Of a stretch of DNA of 64,000 bases, positions 45,267-54,937 are shown piece after piece. The translations under genes and the position numbers were made by a program. Each line of letters opens with the position of its first letter. The first letter of the stretch is position 1. The notes beneath the pieces are model-generated. The model saw only the letters and a list, made by a program, of their open reading frames with translations. It was not told the DNA's origin and did not search any database. Origin of the DNA: Rhodobacterales bacterium LSUCC0031 (GTDB taxonomy: Bacteria; Pseudomonadota; Alphaproteobacteria; Rhodobacterales; Rhodobacteraceae); the NCBI GenBank assembly GCA_015689735.1, contig WVSP01000001.1, positions 1,104,001 to 1,168,000 of the forward strand, read 5' to 3'.

Positions 45267-46418
45267 ATGGCTGGCAATAGTGGCGGACCCTGGGGCGGTG
45301 GTGGCTCTGGTGGCGGTGACAATCGCGGCGGGAATGGGTCCAATGGACGGCCGCCACGGGGCGGCGATCAGCAGATCCCCGAACTCGACGAGATTGTGCG
45401 TAAGGGACAAGAACAGTTGCGTGTGCTCATGGGCGGGCGCGGCGGCCGCTCGGGTGGCGGTGGCACGGGCGGGGGCGATTTGCCGGTCAGCCCACGCACC
45501 ATCTGGGCCGCGGGCCTTGTCGCGGTCCTTGGCCTTTGGCTTTACAATTCGGTCTATACGGTCCGGCCCGAAGAGCAATCCGTTGAGTTGTTCTTGGGTG
45601 AGTTTTCGTCCATCGGGTCACCCGGTCTAAACTTCGCCCCGTGGCCGGTGGTGACCGCCGAGGTGGTGAACGTCACCTCTGAGCGGACCGAGAATATCGG
45701 CGATATTGTATCCAACCGTGTGGGCGGCTCGTCAGGTTTGATGCTGACGACCGACGCCAATATCGTGGATATAGATTTCCAAGTCGTCTGGAATATCAAT
45801 GATCCAGCGAAATTCTTGTTCAACTTGCGCGATGGCGCAGCAACCGTCCGTGCTGTGGCCGAATCCACCATGCGTGAGATCATCGCACGCACCGAGCTTG
45901 CGCCGATCCTGAACCGCGACCGTGGTTTGATCGCCGATGGCGCGCGCGAAGGTATCCAATCGACGCTTGACGGATATGATGCGGGCATCACGGTCGTGCG
46001 CGTTAACCTTGACCGCGCCGATCCGCCCACCGAGGTGATCGATGCGTTCCGCGAAGTGCAAGCCGCCGAACAAGAGCGCGACCGGCTAGAGCGTCAGGCC
46101 GACGCCTATGCCAACCGCGTCTTGGCAGGCGCGCGCGGTGAGGCGGCCCAGATCCTTGAACAGGCCGAAGCCTATCGCGCGCAAGTCGTCAACGAAGCCG
46201 AGGGTGAAGCCAGCCGCTTTCTCGCTGTTCTCGACGAATATCGCGGCGCACCCGATGTGACGCGCCGCCGCCTTTACCTTGAAACAATGGAACGGGTCTT
46301 GGGCGACGTGGATCTGGTGATCCTCGATGCGCCGGGCGGTGCGGGCGGACAGGGTGTCGTGCCTTACCTGCCGCTCAATGACCTGCGCCGCAGCACCACC
46401 AGCACCGGGAGCAACTGA
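45267..46418 (+). CDS. hflK: FtsH modulator HflK (SPFH domain)
   Basis: A 383-residue membrane protein. A Gly-rich N-terminus (residues 1-75) precedes one transmembrane helix (TIWAAGLVAVLGLWLYNSVY) and the SPFH/prohibitin domain (VRPEEQSVELFLGEF onward), then a long coiled coil. With HflC it forms the cage around FtsH at the inner membrane. Its stop overlaps the hflC ATG. Just upstream lies GGGGCGCGCGCCCC, a 14-bp palindrome (about 45206-45219). Confidence 0.95.
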   Translation: MAGNSGGPWGGGGSGGGDNRGGNGSNGRPPRGGDQQIPELDEIVRKGQEQLRVLMGGRGGRSGGGGTGGGDLPVSPRTIWAAGLVAVLGLWLYNSVYTVRPEEQSVELFLGEFSSIGSPGLNFAPWPVVTAEVVNVTSERTENIGDIVSNRVGGSSGLMLTTDANIVDIDFQVVWNINDPAKFLFNLRDGAATVRAVAESTMREIIARTELAPILNRDRGLIADGAREGIQSTLDGYDAGITVVRVNLDRADPPTEVIDAFREVQAAEQERDRLERQADAYANRVLAGARGEAAQILEQAEAYRAQVVNEAEGEASRFLAVLDEYRGAPDVTRRRLYLETMERVLGDVDLVILDAPGGAGGQGVVPYLPLNDLRRSTTSTGSN

Positions 46419-47311
46419 TGCGCCGTTTGACATATCTCATCCCCGCTATCGTCTTGGTCCTCTCGGTGGCGCTGAGCGCGGTTTTCGTCGTCGATGAGCG
46501 CGAGAAAGCCTTGGTTTTGCAATTCGGCCAGATCCGCCAAGTGGTCGAGGAGCCGGGCCTGAACTTCAAAATCCCCTTCATCCAAGAGGTGGTCTATTAC
46601 GATGCGCGTATCTTGGCGCTCGACACCGAGACGATCGAAGTCACGCCCTCTGATGATCGCCGCCTTGTTGTTGATGCCTTTGCCCGCTACCGCATCGCCG
46701 ATGTGGTGCGCTTCCGCCAAGCGGTGGGTGTGGGTGGCCTGCGCGCGGCCGAGGATCGTCTGTCATCGATCCTGAACGCGCAGATCCGCGAGACGCTCGG
46801 TGCCGATCAGGTGACATCGGACACGATCTTGTCGCCGGGCCGTGCCATGTTGGCCGAGCGCATCCGCGACGGCGCACGCACCAGCGCGCTGTCCTTGGGG
46901 ATCGATATTCTCGACGTGCGTCTGAAGCAGACCAATTTGCCAGTGCAAAACCTCGAGGCGACCTATGCGCGGATGCGCGCCGAGCGTGAACGCGAAGCCG
47001 CAGACGAGATCGCCCGCGGTGAGGAAGCGGCCCAGCGCGTGCGCGCCCAAGCCGACCGGACCGTGGTCGAGCTTGTCTCGGATGCTCGCCGTGACGCCGA
47101 TATCGCCCGCGGTGAAGCCGATGCACAGCGGAACAATATCTTTGCGGCCGCCTTTGGCCAAGATCCCGACTTCTTCGAATTCTATCGCTCGATGACCGCC
47201 TATGAGCGAGCCTTGATGGGGCAGAATTCGACCATGGTGATCTCGCCCGATAGTGAATTCTTCGAATTCCTCGGGGGGTCGGGTGCGGCTGTGCCTGCAC
47301 CATTCCGCTAA
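46418..47311 (+). CDS. hflC: FtsH modulator HflC (SPFH domain)
   Basis: A 297-residue partner of HflK: an N-terminal helix (LTYLIPAIVLVLSVALSAVF), SPFH domain (VVDEREKALVLQFGQIRQVV) and a coiled coil rich in Ala, Glu and Arg, then SMTAYERALMGQNSTMVIS near the end. It is translationally coupled to hflK and followed by a DUF2065 gene and a DegP-type protease, a quality-control cluster common in alphaproteobacteria. Confidence 0.95.
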   Translation: MRRLTYLIPAIVLVLSVALSAVFVVDEREKALVLQFGQIRQVVEEPGLNFKIPFIQEVVYYDARILALDTETIEVTPSDDRRLVVDAFARYRIADVVRFRQAVGVGGLRAAEDRLSSILNAQIRETLGADQVTSDTILSPGRAMLAERIRDGARTSALSLGIDILDVRLKQTNLPVQNLEATYARMRAEREREAADEIARGEEAAQRVRAQADRTVVELVSDARRDADIARGEADAQRNNIFAAAFGQDPDFFEFYRSMTAYERALMGQNSTMVISPDSEFFEFLGGSGAAVPAPFR

Positions 47312-47326
47312 GGGCGGGGTGTTGCC

Positions 47327-47524
47327 ATGAGCATGATGCTGGTGCTTGGGCTCGGCATGGTGCTGGTGATCGAGGGGCTGGTGTTCGCACTGGCCCCTTC
47401 GCGTTTGGACGAGCTGTTGCGCTTGATGAACCAGATCCCGATCGAGACGCGGCGCCTGATCGGTTTGGGGGCAGTGACGGTGGGGGCTGTGTTGGTATCT
47501 TGGGCTGTCAGCACAGGTTTCTGA
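47327..47524 (+). CDS. DUF2065 small membrane protein
   Basis: A 65-residue protein with two transmembrane helices around a FALAPSRLDELLRLMNQIP linker, the DUF2065 signature. It is 15 bp after hflC and conserved in this place in many proteobacteria. Function is unknown. A hairpin CCTGTCAC/GTGACAGG follows at 47564-47585. Confidence 0.9.
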   Translation: MSMMLVLGLGMVLVIEGLVFALAPSRLDELLRLMNQIPIETRRLIGLGAVTVGAVLVSWAVSTGF

Positions 47525-47696
47525 AGGTGGGCGCTGCCCCTCTTGGCCGGCTTGTGTTGTTGGCCTGTCACGATGTTGTGACAGGGGCAGGCGTGCTATC
47601 TGCGCGCATGGGATTGATCCCGGCCAATTCCGGGCAAATATCTAGGGTCGGCGCGCGTGCCATCGCGCGCCCTGATGGCTTTGACAGGAGGAAAAG

Positions 47697-49211
47697 GTGA
47701 CGATCGCACAGGCCCATAAGGTCGATCCGCGCCGTGCCAGCGTGGCTATCGCACAACCCCAATCCAAGGATGCGCGCTTGCGCGCTGCGTTCGCAGCACT
47801 CGTCAGTGCGCTCTTGGTGATCACGATGCTGGTCACGATCACGCCCGTGCGCGCCCAATCCGCGCCGCCTGCGACATTCGCCGATCTGGTCGATCAGGTG
47901 GGTGACGCGGTCGTCAACATCACCACCTCGTCGCTTGTGGCTAGCCGCCAAGGCCCTGGCCCCGTGGTGCCGGAAGGTTCTCCGCTTGAGGATTTCTTCA
48001 ACGATTTCCTCGATCGCCAAGGCCCTGATCGTGGCCCCCGCCGTAGCCAAGCCCTGGGCTCGGGCTTCGTCATTTCCGAGGACGGTTATATCGTGACCAA
48101 TAACCATGTCATCGAAGGCGCCGATGAGATCACGATCGAGTTTCGCGCGGGTTTTACCCTTGAGGCGGAACTGGTCGGCACCGATCCCAACACAGATATC
48201 GCGGTCCTCAAGGTCACGGCTGATGCGCCGCTGCCCTTCGTCGATTTCGGCGACAGCACCGCGATGCGTGTTGGTGACTGGGTCATGGCCATGGGCAATC
48301 CTTTGGGGCAGGGCTTTTCCGTTTCGGTCGGGATCGTGTCGGCCGCGGGTCGCGCGCTTTCGGGCAGCTATGACGACTATATTCAGACCGACGCCGCCAT
48401 CAATCGTGGCAATTCCGGCGGCCCGCTGTTCAATATGGCAGGCGAGGTAATCGGTGTGAATACTGCGATCTTGTCCCCCACGGGCGGCTCGATCGGGATC
48501 GGCTTTGCTATGTCCTCGGCCGTGGTGACCAAGGTCGTTGATCAGTTGCGCGAATTCGGCGAGACGCGGCGCGGTTGGCTGGGTGTGCGCATCCAGGATG
48601 TCACCCCCGAATTGGCCGATGGGCTTGGCCTTGCCGAGGCGCGCGGCGCCTTGGTTACCGATGTCCCCGAGGGGCCGGCGCGCCTTGGCGGGATGGAAGT
48701 AGGAGACGTGATCTTGACCTTCGATGGCGAGGCGATCACCGATACGCGCGGCTTGGTGCGTATCGTCGGTGAACGCGCCGAAGGCCAGACCGTCCCGGTC
48801 GAGGTGGTGCGCGAAGGCAAGCCCGAGATCCTCGCGATCACGCTTGGCCGGCGCGAAACCGCTGAAGGCATGGCCGCGACAAGCCCCGATGGACAGGTCG
48901 TGCCGCCCGCACCGAAACAAGTCTTGGGCCTAACGCTGGCACCGCTCACCGATGAGCTGCGCGCCCAGCTTGGTCTTGCAGCGGGTGCGACGGGGCTGTT
49001 GATCGAGGCGGTTGATCCCGCCTCGGATGCGGCGACCAAGGGCTTGGCGGTGGGCGATGTCATCACCGAGGTGGCCCAGCAACCCGTTACCGATGTGGCA
49101 AGCTTTCAGGCAAGCGTCGAGACAGCGATCGAGAATGGCCAGAAATCGGTACTGTTGCTGATCCGGCGCGCTGGCAATCCGCGCTTTGTCGCGCTGAGCT
49201 TGTCTAACTGA
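47697..49211 (+). CDS. degP: Periplasmic Do/DegP-family serine protease
   Basis: A 504-residue HtrA protease. GTG start at 47697 with AGGAGG five bases upstream; no ATG fits before the signal sequence (LVSALLVITMLVTITPVRA, cleaved near AQS). Catalytic triad: His in VTNNHVIEG, Asp in NTDIAVLK, Ser in NRGNSGGPLF. Two PDZ domains follow (from about residues 290 and 405). It degrades misfolded envelope proteins. It belongs with hflKC in a protein-quality-control block and ends at a strong terminator. Confidence 0.95.
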   Translation: MTIAQAHKVDPRRASVAIAQPQSKDARLRAAFAALVSALLVITMLVTITPVRAQSAPPATFADLVDQVGDAVVNITTSSLVASRQGPGPVVPEGSPLEDFFNDFLDRQGPDRGPRRSQALGSGFVISEDGYIVTNNHVIEGADEITIEFRAGFTLEAELVGTDPNTDIAVLKVTADAPLPFVDFGDSTAMRVGDWVMAMGNPLGQGFSVSVGIVSAAGRALSGSYDDYIQTDAAINRGNSGGPLFNMAGEVIGVNTAILSPTGGSIGIGFAMSSAVVTKVVDQLREFGETRRGWLGVRIQDVTPELADGLGLAEARGALVTDVPEGPARLGGMEVGDVILTFDGEAITDTRGLVRIVGERAEGQTVPVEVVREGKPEILAITLGRRETAEGMAATSPDGQVVPPAPKQVLGLTLAPLTDELRAQLGLAAGATGLLIEAVDPASDAATKGLAVGDVITEVAQQPVTDVASFQASVETAIENGQKSVLLLIRRAGNPRFVALSLSN

Positions 49212-49233
49212 TACGCCCTGATATCGGGCTTGC

Positions 49234-49260
49234 ACCCCCGGACCTTGGTCCGGGGGGTTT
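49234..49260 (+). terminator. Intrinsic terminator after degP
   Basis: CCCCCGGAC-CTTG-GTCCGGGGG (9-bp perfect stem) followed by GTTT, 23 bp after the stop. Confidence 0.85.
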
Positions 49261-49289
49261 GCATGGGCAGGCCTTGGCGCGTGGCGCAC

Positions 49290-49850
49290 TCAGCCTGTGG
49301 TGTCGTTTGCTGCGATCGTGGGGTTCCACAGTGCCAAGCCAAGTTGTTGTGCGGCGGCCAACGACAAGATGTCGCTGTCGAGGCCTTGTGGCGCCTGATA
49401 AGCACGGATCGCTTGGCGGGTGCGGCGGTTCATCTCGCCGGTGATCGGTCCGGCGTAAAGCCCGCGCGCGGCCAGCGCACGTTGCAGCGAAGCGATGAAA
49501 TCACGCTCTCCCGCCGCGAGCGCGCACGGAACCTCGAACCATAGCTCGCGCCGCTCGGTCACGATGCGCTGGTGGGTTTCGGTCACAAAAATGGCAGGTT
49601 CCCGCACGCGCCCATCGGTGCTGATCTGTGGCGGCTGAACCATCACTTGCTCTGTCACGGTCTCGATCACCGCAGGCGTCGTTGTGCGCCCGTAACAGGC
49701 CGCCGGGTCGGCATTGGGGGGGCCTTGTCCGCGCAAGACCGCCACCGCCGCGTCACCCGCGACAAGCGGATCGGCAAAGGCATCCTGCGCGCTCGTGGGC
49801 ATGCAAGCGGCAAGGGCCAGCAGCCCCGGGCATAGGATGGTCAGGCGCAT
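49290..49850 (-). CDS. Lipoprotein with peptidoglycan-binding domain
   Basis: A 186-residue protein. MRLTILCPGLLALAAC gives a lipobox (LAAC) with Cys16. The C-terminal about 70 residues (FIASLQRALAARGLYAGPIT and MNRRTRQAIRAYQAPQGLDS) form a PG_binding_1 domain. It is expected to be anchored in the outer membrane and to contact the peptidoglycan. It is convergent with degP. A similar layout is seen in many Rhodobacterales envelope proteins; the specific role is unknown. Confidence 0.83.
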   Translation of the reverse strand: MRLTILCPGLLALAACMPTSAQDAFADPLVAGDAAVAVLRGQGPPNADPAACYGRTTTPAVIETVTEQVMVQPPQISTDGRVREPAIFVTETHQRIVTERRELWFEVPCALAAGERDFIASLQRALAARGLYAGPITGEMNRRTRQAIRAYQAPQGLDSDILSLAAAQQLGLALWNPTIAANDTTG

Positions 49851-49930
49851 GGGGGTGACTGCTCGCTGCGCTGTGTTGTCTTGGCACCAAAGATAGCCTG
49901 TTTGCGGCGATGGTGAAAGCTTGGGCTTTC

Positions 49931-50311
49931 TTAGGGCTGATCGGCGGCGCGCGCGCCTGGGTGCAGGCGCACGAGATCGTCAAGCATGGGCGAGATATCC
50001 TCGACCATCTCGGCCACCACATGGGTGACGCCCGATTGCCGCTGCATCCGTCCCGTCACCCGCAAAAGCCGCCCGGCGATCACCGCCCGGCGAAAACGCT
50101 GATAGATCTTTTGCCAGATGATCACGTTGCAGACCCCGAACTCATCCTCGAGCGTCAGGAAAATCACGCCCTTGGCCGTGCCGGGGCGCTGGCGCACCAA
50201 GACAAGCCCTGCCACCGCGACCCGCGCCCCCTCGGGCGGCAGGTGCAGCATGTGATGGGGCAGGCAGACGGGAGGCCGTGGCCATGCAGGGGGGGTGATC
50301 TGTGGCTCCAT
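49931..50311 (-). CDS. Stand-alone DnaE2 C-terminal-like OB-fold protein, putatively SOS-controlled
   Basis: A 126-residue frame. [36 protein letters not shown] and [20 protein letters not shown] match the C-terminal OB-fold segment of error-prone polymerase DnaE2 (normally over 1000 residues). No PHP, polymerase or helix-hairpin-helix parts are encoded nearby. The frame is intact, begins with ATG at 50311 and sits directly behind a LexA-type box (50314-50328) and a promoter-like TTGCGG-16-TATCTT. It is either a decayed remnant kept in frame or, more interestingly, a small ssDNA-binding-type SOS protein. Upstream in-frame codons cross the promoter and are not included. Confidence 0.7.
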   Translation of the reverse strand: MEPQITPPAWPRPPVCLPHHMLHLPPEGARVAVAGLVLVRQRPGTAKGVIFLTLEDEFGVCNVIIWQKIYQRFRRAVIAGRLLRVTGRMQRQSGVTHVVAEMVEDISPMLDDLVRLHPGARAADQP

Positions 50312-50313
50312 GA

Positions 50314-50328
50314 GAACAAAGATAGAAC
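50314..50328 (-). promoter_or_regulatory. LexA (SOS) box overlapping a probable leaderless promoter
   Basis: On the minus strand GTTC-TATCTTT-GTTC, an exact match to the alphaproteobacterial LexA consensus GTTC-N7-GTTC. The candidate -10 (TATCTT, 50319-50324) lies inside the box and a -35-like TTGCGG (50341-50346) is 16 bp upstream, which would place the transcription start at or next to the ATG of the OB-fold gene. Confidence 0.75.
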
Positions 50329-50422
50329 AATTCACCGTATCCGCAAGCCTGCCAATTCGGGCTGGAAAGCGGTCAAAGGGCATACTACCTAGGGCGCGAT
50401 CAGGTCACGCGCGCGGCCTTAG

Positions 50423-50764
<342 letters not shown>

Positions 50765-50773
50765 GCCTTGGGC

Positions 50774-50788
50774 GGGGCGCACAGCCCC
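50774..50788 (+). terminator. Possible terminator after the ferredoxin gene
   Basis: GGGGC-GCACA-GCCCC hairpin (5 bp) followed by CCTCTCTTTT, 10 bp after the stop codon. Weak stem. Confidence 0.4.
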
Positions 50789-50919
50789 CCTCTCTTTTCC
50801 CAAAATACACATGCAACGCTTGCCTGCTCGCGCCCTGCCGGGGTTGACTTCACCGGCGCGGCGCGGTGTATCGGCGCGACATCCGAGTTAGCCCAATTCA
50901 CCCCAAGGGGACCGCCAAG

Positions 50920-52707
50920 ATGCACGCATTCCGCAGCCATACCTGCGCCGCCCTGACCGCCGCCGATGTGGGGCAGACCGTTCGCTTGTCGGGCTGGGTC
51001 CACCGCAGGCGCGACCATGGCGGGGTGATCTTCATCGATCTGCGCGACCATTACGGCATCACGCAGGTGCTCTGTGATCCCGATAGCCCGGTCTTTGCCG
51101 AGGTCGAAAAGCTGCGCGCGGAATATTGCATCCGCATCGATGGACTGGTCAAAGCGCGCGATCCGTCGCTGGTGAACCCCAAGCTTGCCACCGGCGAGAT
51201 CGAGGTTTTCATCCGCGATGTCGCGATCTTGGGTGCGGTGAACGGCGATCTGCCGCTTCAGGTCTTCGGTGATCAGGAATACCCCGAGGAAACGCGGCTA
51301 AAATACCGCTATCTCGACCTGCGTCGCGAGGCGATGCAGGAAAACATGAAGCTGCGCTCGGATGTGGTGGCCTCGATCCGGCGGCGGATGTGGGACTTGG
51401 GCTTCCGCGAATACCAGACGCCGATCATCACCGCCTCCTCCCCCGAGGGCGCGCGCGATTTTCTGGTGCCAAGCCGCCTGCATCCCGGCAAGTTCTACGC
51501 CCTGCCGCAAGCCCCCCAGCAGTTCAAGCAATTGCTGATGGTCTCGGGCTTTGACCGCTATTTCCAGATCGCGCCTTGTTTCCGCGACGAAGATCCGCGC
51601 GCCGACCGCTCGCCCACCGATTTCTACCAGCTCGACCTCGAGATGTCCTTTGTCGAGCAAGAAGATGTCTTTGCCACCGTCGGCCCGGTGCTGGAGGGCG
51701 TTTTTGCCGAATTCGGCGGCGACCGCCGGGTCGATCCGGCAGGTCAATGGCCGCGCATCTCCTATGCCGAGGCCGCGCTGAAATACGGCACCGACAAGCC
51801 CGATTTGCGCAACCCCATCGAGATGCAGGTGGTGTCCGAGCATTTCGCAGGCTCGGGTTTCGCGATCTTTGCACGCATCCTTGAGCAAGACGGCACGCAA
51901 GTGCGCGCAATCCCCGCCCCCACGGGTGGGAGCCGCAAGTTCTGCGACCGGATGAACGCCTGGGCGCAGGGGCAGGGCTTGCCCGGCATGGGCTATATCT
52001 TCTGGCGTGACGCAGAGGATGGCAGCCTTGAGGCCGCTGGCCCGCTTGCCAAGAACATTGGCCCTGAGCGGACGGAAGCCATCCGCCAGCAGCTTGGTCT
52101 CAAGGCGGGCGATGCGGCGTTTTTCCTTGCAGGCAAACCGGCGGAATTCGAGGCCATCGCGGGCCGCGCGCGGACCGAGATCGGACAGGAGTTGGGCCTG
52201 ATTGACCAGTCCCGCTTTGCCTTTGCATGGATCGTCGATTTTCCGATGTATGAGCGCGACGAGACGACCGGCAAGATCGACTTTTCGCATAACCCCTTCT
52301 CCATGCCGCAAGGCGGGATGGAGGCGCTCTCGGGCGATCCCTTGGCGGTCAAGGGCTACCAATATGACCTTGCCTGCAATGGCTACGAGGTCATCTCTGG
52401 GGCCATTCGCAACCACAAGCCCGAGATCATGTTCAAGGCCTTCGAACTGGCCGGTTACGGCGCAGACGAGGTGCGCAAGCGTTTCGGCGGCATGGTCAAC
52501 GCGTTCCAGTACGGCGCGCCGCCCCATGGTGGCTGTGCGGCGGGCATCGACCGGCTGGTGATGATCCTTGCCGGCACATCGAATATCCGGGAGGTGATCT
52601 TGTTCCCGATGAACCAGCGCGCCGAGGATGTGATGATGGGCGCCCCCTCCGAGCCGATGAGCGAGCAGCTGATGGAACTGGGCCTGCGCGTCATCCCGCG
52701 CGACTGA
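50920..52707 (+). CDS. aspS: Aspartate--tRNA ligase
   Basis: A 595-residue class II synthetase. The N-terminal OB anticodon-binding domain ([20 protein letters not shown]) is followed by the catalytic core: motif 2 region [20 protein letters not shown], the bacterial insertion domain (about 290-420) and motif 3 [15 protein letters not shown]. The ATG at 50920 has AAGGGG upstream; a longer frame from 50866 lacks homology. Whether it is Asp-only or Asp/Asn non-discriminating is not decided here. Confidence 0.97.
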   Translation: MHAFRSHTCAALTAADVGQTVRLSGWVHRRRDHGGVIFIDLRDHYGITQVLCDPDSPVFAEVEKLRAEYCIRIDGLVKARDPSLVNPKLATGEIEVFIRDVAILGAVNGDLPLQVFGDQEYPEETRLKYRYLDLRREAMQENMKLRSDVVASIRRRMWDLGFREYQTPIITASSPEGARDFLVPSRLHPGKFYALPQAPQQFKQLLMVSGFDRYFQIAPCFRDEDPRADRSPTDFYQLDLEMSFVEQEDVFATVGPVLEGVFAEFGGDRRVDPAGQWPRISYAEAALKYGTDKPDLRNPIEMQVVSEHFAGSGFAIFARILEQDGTQVRAIPAPTGGSRKFCDRMNAWAQGQGLPGMGYIFWRDAEDGSLEAAGPLAKNIGPERTEAIRQQLGLKAGDAAFFLAGKPAEFEAIAGRARTEIGQELGLIDQSRFAFAWIVDFPMYERDETTGKIDFSHNPFSMPQGGMEALSGDPLAVKGYQYDLACNGYEVISGAIRNHKPEIMFKAFELAGYGADEVRKRFGGMVNAFQYGAPPHGGCAAGIDRLVMILAGTSNIREVILFPMNQRAEDVMMGAPSEPMSEQLMELGLRVIPRD

Positions 52708-52713
52708 GGCGCG

Positions 52714-53421
52714 CTACATCACTACTGGCAAGGCTTGCACGCGCTGCGCAAGGAATGCGTGCAGCGCGCGCCGTTCCGGTATGGCAAGCTGTTCACCAAT
52801 CTCGCAGGCTTGCCCCTCCAAGGCGGGATCGCGCGCGCTGCGCGCAACACCCAGCAAAAACCGCCGCAGATAGACAAGCGGCGGTTCCTCAAGCGCCAAA
52901 AGCGCGATGGCATGGGTCAAATCCTCGCGCAGCGCGATCTGGTCGGGTTCGATCCCCCCGCTGCCCGCGATCTCGCGCAGCGGGCCGGTTGGCACATCTT
53001 GGAAATGTGCCAAGATCGCAGTTTGGAACCCGGCCAAGGATGTGAAGGGTTTGGCCAGGAACCCATCGGCGCCCGCTGCCATCACATCGGCCCGTGCGAT
53101 GTCTTGCTCGGCACCTGACGCGCCGAGCAAGACCGGCACACGCGGGCGCATGGCGTCCATCCGCGCGATAAGCGACAGTCCCGATCCATCAGGCAATCCC
53201 AGATCGACAATGGCCACGCTGGGCCGATAGACCTGAAGGTGACGTTCGGCCGAGGCGATGCAATCGGCCCGCCGGATCCGCGCGCCCGAGCGCAGACACA
53301 TCAGCCGCACCCCCTCCGAGGTGTATTGGCTATCTTCGACCAACAGCACGGTCAGCCCCAGCAAGGGCCGGTCTGGCGTCGGTCTTGGTCGCGTTTCCAT
53401 CGCGATCACTGCGTCATCCAT
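52714..53421 (-). CDS. Response regulator with receiver domain and uncharacterised helical C-terminus
   Basis: A 235-residue protein. The receiver domain (residues about 18-140) has the acidic pair in VLLVEDS, the phospho-acceptor Asp in VAIVDLGLPDGSG and the conserved Lys in FLAKPF. The C-terminal about 95 residues (EDLTHAIALLALEEPPLVYL, SARDPALEGQACEIGEQLAI) are helical and lack a DNA-binding motif I recognise. No histidine kinase is adjacent. The start is chosen as ATG 53421; ATGs at 53436 and 53457 are possible. Confidence 0.83.
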   Translation of the reverse strand: MDDAVIAMETRPRPTPDRPLLGLTVLLVEDSQYTSEGVRLMCLRSGARIRRADCIASAERHLQVYRPSVAIVDLGLPDGSGLSLIARMDAMRPRVPVLLGASGAEQDIARADVMAAGADGFLAKPFTSLAGFQTAILAHFQDVPTGPLREIAGSGGIEPDQIALREDLTHAIALLALEEPPLVYLRRFLLGVARSARDPALEGQACEIGEQLAIPERRALHAFLAQRVQALPVVM

Positions 53422-53575
53422 GCGAATTACCCCCATTTTGCCGACGACTCGGCCCATAACATGCAGTAAAGCCCCCCGAGGTTGATTGCCCGTTAACGCC
53501 CTGCGGCGTCTGACCGCTTGGCAGGTGGTGTCGGGACGCGGCATATCTGTCCCGACCGAAATCCAGAGGATCGCC

Positions 53576-53980
53576 ATGATCGGACGTCTCAACCATGTTG
53601 CCATCGCCGTGCCTGATCTTGACGCAGCCGCGGCCCAGTATCGCGACACCTTGGGTGCCGATGTCGGCGCGAAGCAAGACGAACCCGATCACGGCGTGAC
53701 CGTGATTTTCATCACCTTGCCCAATACCAAGATCGAATTGCTTTATCCCTTGGGCGATGCATCGCCCATCAAGGGGTTCTTGGAAAAGAACCCCGCGGGC
53801 GGCATTCATCACATCTGTTACGAGGTCGAAGATATCCTTGCCGCACGCGATCGCCTCTTGGCCGCAGGCGCGCGTGTGCTCGGCACCGGCGAGCCCAAGA
53901 TCGGCGCGCATGGTAAGCCGGTCTTATTCTTGCACCCCAAGGATTTCACCGGCACCCTTGTCGAGTTGGAGCAAGTCTGA
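53576..53980 (+). CDS. mce: Methylmalonyl-CoA epimerase
   Basis: A 134-residue VOC-fold enzyme that interconverts methylmalonyl-CoA epimers in propionate and ethylmalonyl-CoA metabolism. Metal ligands are seen in LNHVAIAVPD and GIHHICYEV, with the terminal Glu in LVELEQV. Its stop overlaps the start of a DUF1467 gene (TGATG), a pairing common in alphaproteobacteria. Confidence 0.95.
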   Translation: MIGRLNHVAIAVPDLDAAAAQYRDTLGADVGAKQDEPDHGVTVIFITLPNTKIELLYPLGDASPIKGFLEKNPAGGIHHICYEVEDILAARDRLLAAGARVLGTGEPKIGAHGKPVLFLHPKDFTGTLVELEQV

Positions 53981-54261
53981 TGGGCGTCGTCACTGGCCTC
54001 GTGCTTTATGCGATCATCTGGTTCATGACGCTCTTCATCGTGTTGCAGGTGGGTGTGACCAGCCAATCCGATGCGGGCGAGCGGGTCACCGGCACGCATG
54101 GGTCCGCGCCTGTCAACGCGCAGATCAAGCGCCGTTTCCTGATCACTTCAGGGCTGGCCGCGGTGATCTGGGCGGTGATCGCAGGCGTGATCTTGTCAGG
54201 CGCGGTTACGGTCGCGGATTTCGATCTTTATACATGGTTTGGTCTGGGCGCGCCGCGCTGA
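53980..54261 (+). CDS. DUF1467 small membrane protein
   Basis: A 93-residue protein with two transmembrane helices (VLYAIIWFMTLFIVLQVGV and LITSGLAAVIWAVIAGVIL), matching DUF1467. It is translationally coupled to mce. Its last 56 bp overlap the 3' end of the convergent EI24-type gene. Function is unknown. Confidence 0.9.
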   Translation: MGVVTGLVLYAIIWFMTLFIVLQVGVTSQSDAGERVTGTHGSAPVNAQIKRRFLITSGLAAVIWAVIAGVILSGAVTVADFDLYTWFGLGAPR

Positions 54262-54937
54262 TCTTGTGGTAGAGGTGGGTGAAACTGGCCGCGCCGACAA
54301 TCGGCACGAGCAGGTTGATCACCGGGATGGTCAGCGGCACCGCCATCACCACACCTGCAATGAACAGCCGTCCCCTATTGGCGCGGCGAAAGGCGCCCGC
54401 TTCGGCCGCATCATGGCGGCGCAGCGCAACCAACTGGCCATATTCGCGCCCGAGCAGGTAGCCGTTTACCCCCCAAAACAAAAGCGGCGCAACCGGCGCA
54501 AAGAGCAAATAGCCGATCAGCGCCACCAGGTTAACCCCGAGGACCACGGCCAGAAAGCGCGCCGCATCGCTTAGGCCTTCGATCAGTCCGATCCGGCGCG
54601 CGGGCGGCAGGCCGGGGTAATGACGATCCTCGACTGCATCGGCGACTTTGTCGAGAAAGATGCCCATGAAGGCCGTGGCGACCGGGATCATCAACAGCGC
54701 CGACATCAGCAAGAAGACCGGCAGGCCGACCCAGCCGATAACCGCGCCCGTTAGGTCTATCTCGCCGATCCAAGGGAGGCTGAAGCTCGGGGGCAGGAGC
54801 CGGCCGAGCAGGGCGACAAAACCCGCGTAAAACCCCAAGAGCAAGGCGATGGTCAACCCCAACCCTATCGCCAGCACGCCCCAGAACCGCCGGTCACCCA
54901 GCTGCGCAATGGCGCTGAGCACCGCGGATGCGATCAC
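54206..54937 (-). CDS. EI24/CysZ-family membrane protein
   Basis: A 243-residue inner-membrane protein of the EI24 family (CysZ relatives, some of which transport sulfate). About four to six hydrophobic segments are visible; ATAFMGIFLDKVADAVEDRHY and GYLLGREYGQLVALRR are family-type stretches. The likely start is a GTG at 54937 overlapping the nitroreductase stop (GTGA); a TTG four codons earlier is an alternative. No cysteine-synthesis genes are near, so transport of sulfate is not implied. Confidence 0.82.
   Translation of the reverse strand: MIASAVLSAIAQLGDRRFWGVLAIGLGLTIALLLGFYAGFVALLGRLLPPSFSLPWIGEIDLTGAVIGWVGLPVFLLMSALLMIPVATAFMGIFLDKVADAVEDRHYPGLPPARRIGLIEGLSDAARFLAVVLGVNLVALIGYLLFAPVAPLLFWGVNGYLLGREYGQLVALRRHDAAEAGAFRRANRGRLFIAGVVMAVPLTIPVINLLVPIVGAASFTHLYHKISAARPDQTMYKDRNPRP

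Noticed and set aside
43426-45357. 643-codon minus-strand frame opposite rpiA and gor
   Set aside because: Antisense shadow of two well-supported enzymes; composition is His/Arg-rich and has no domain.
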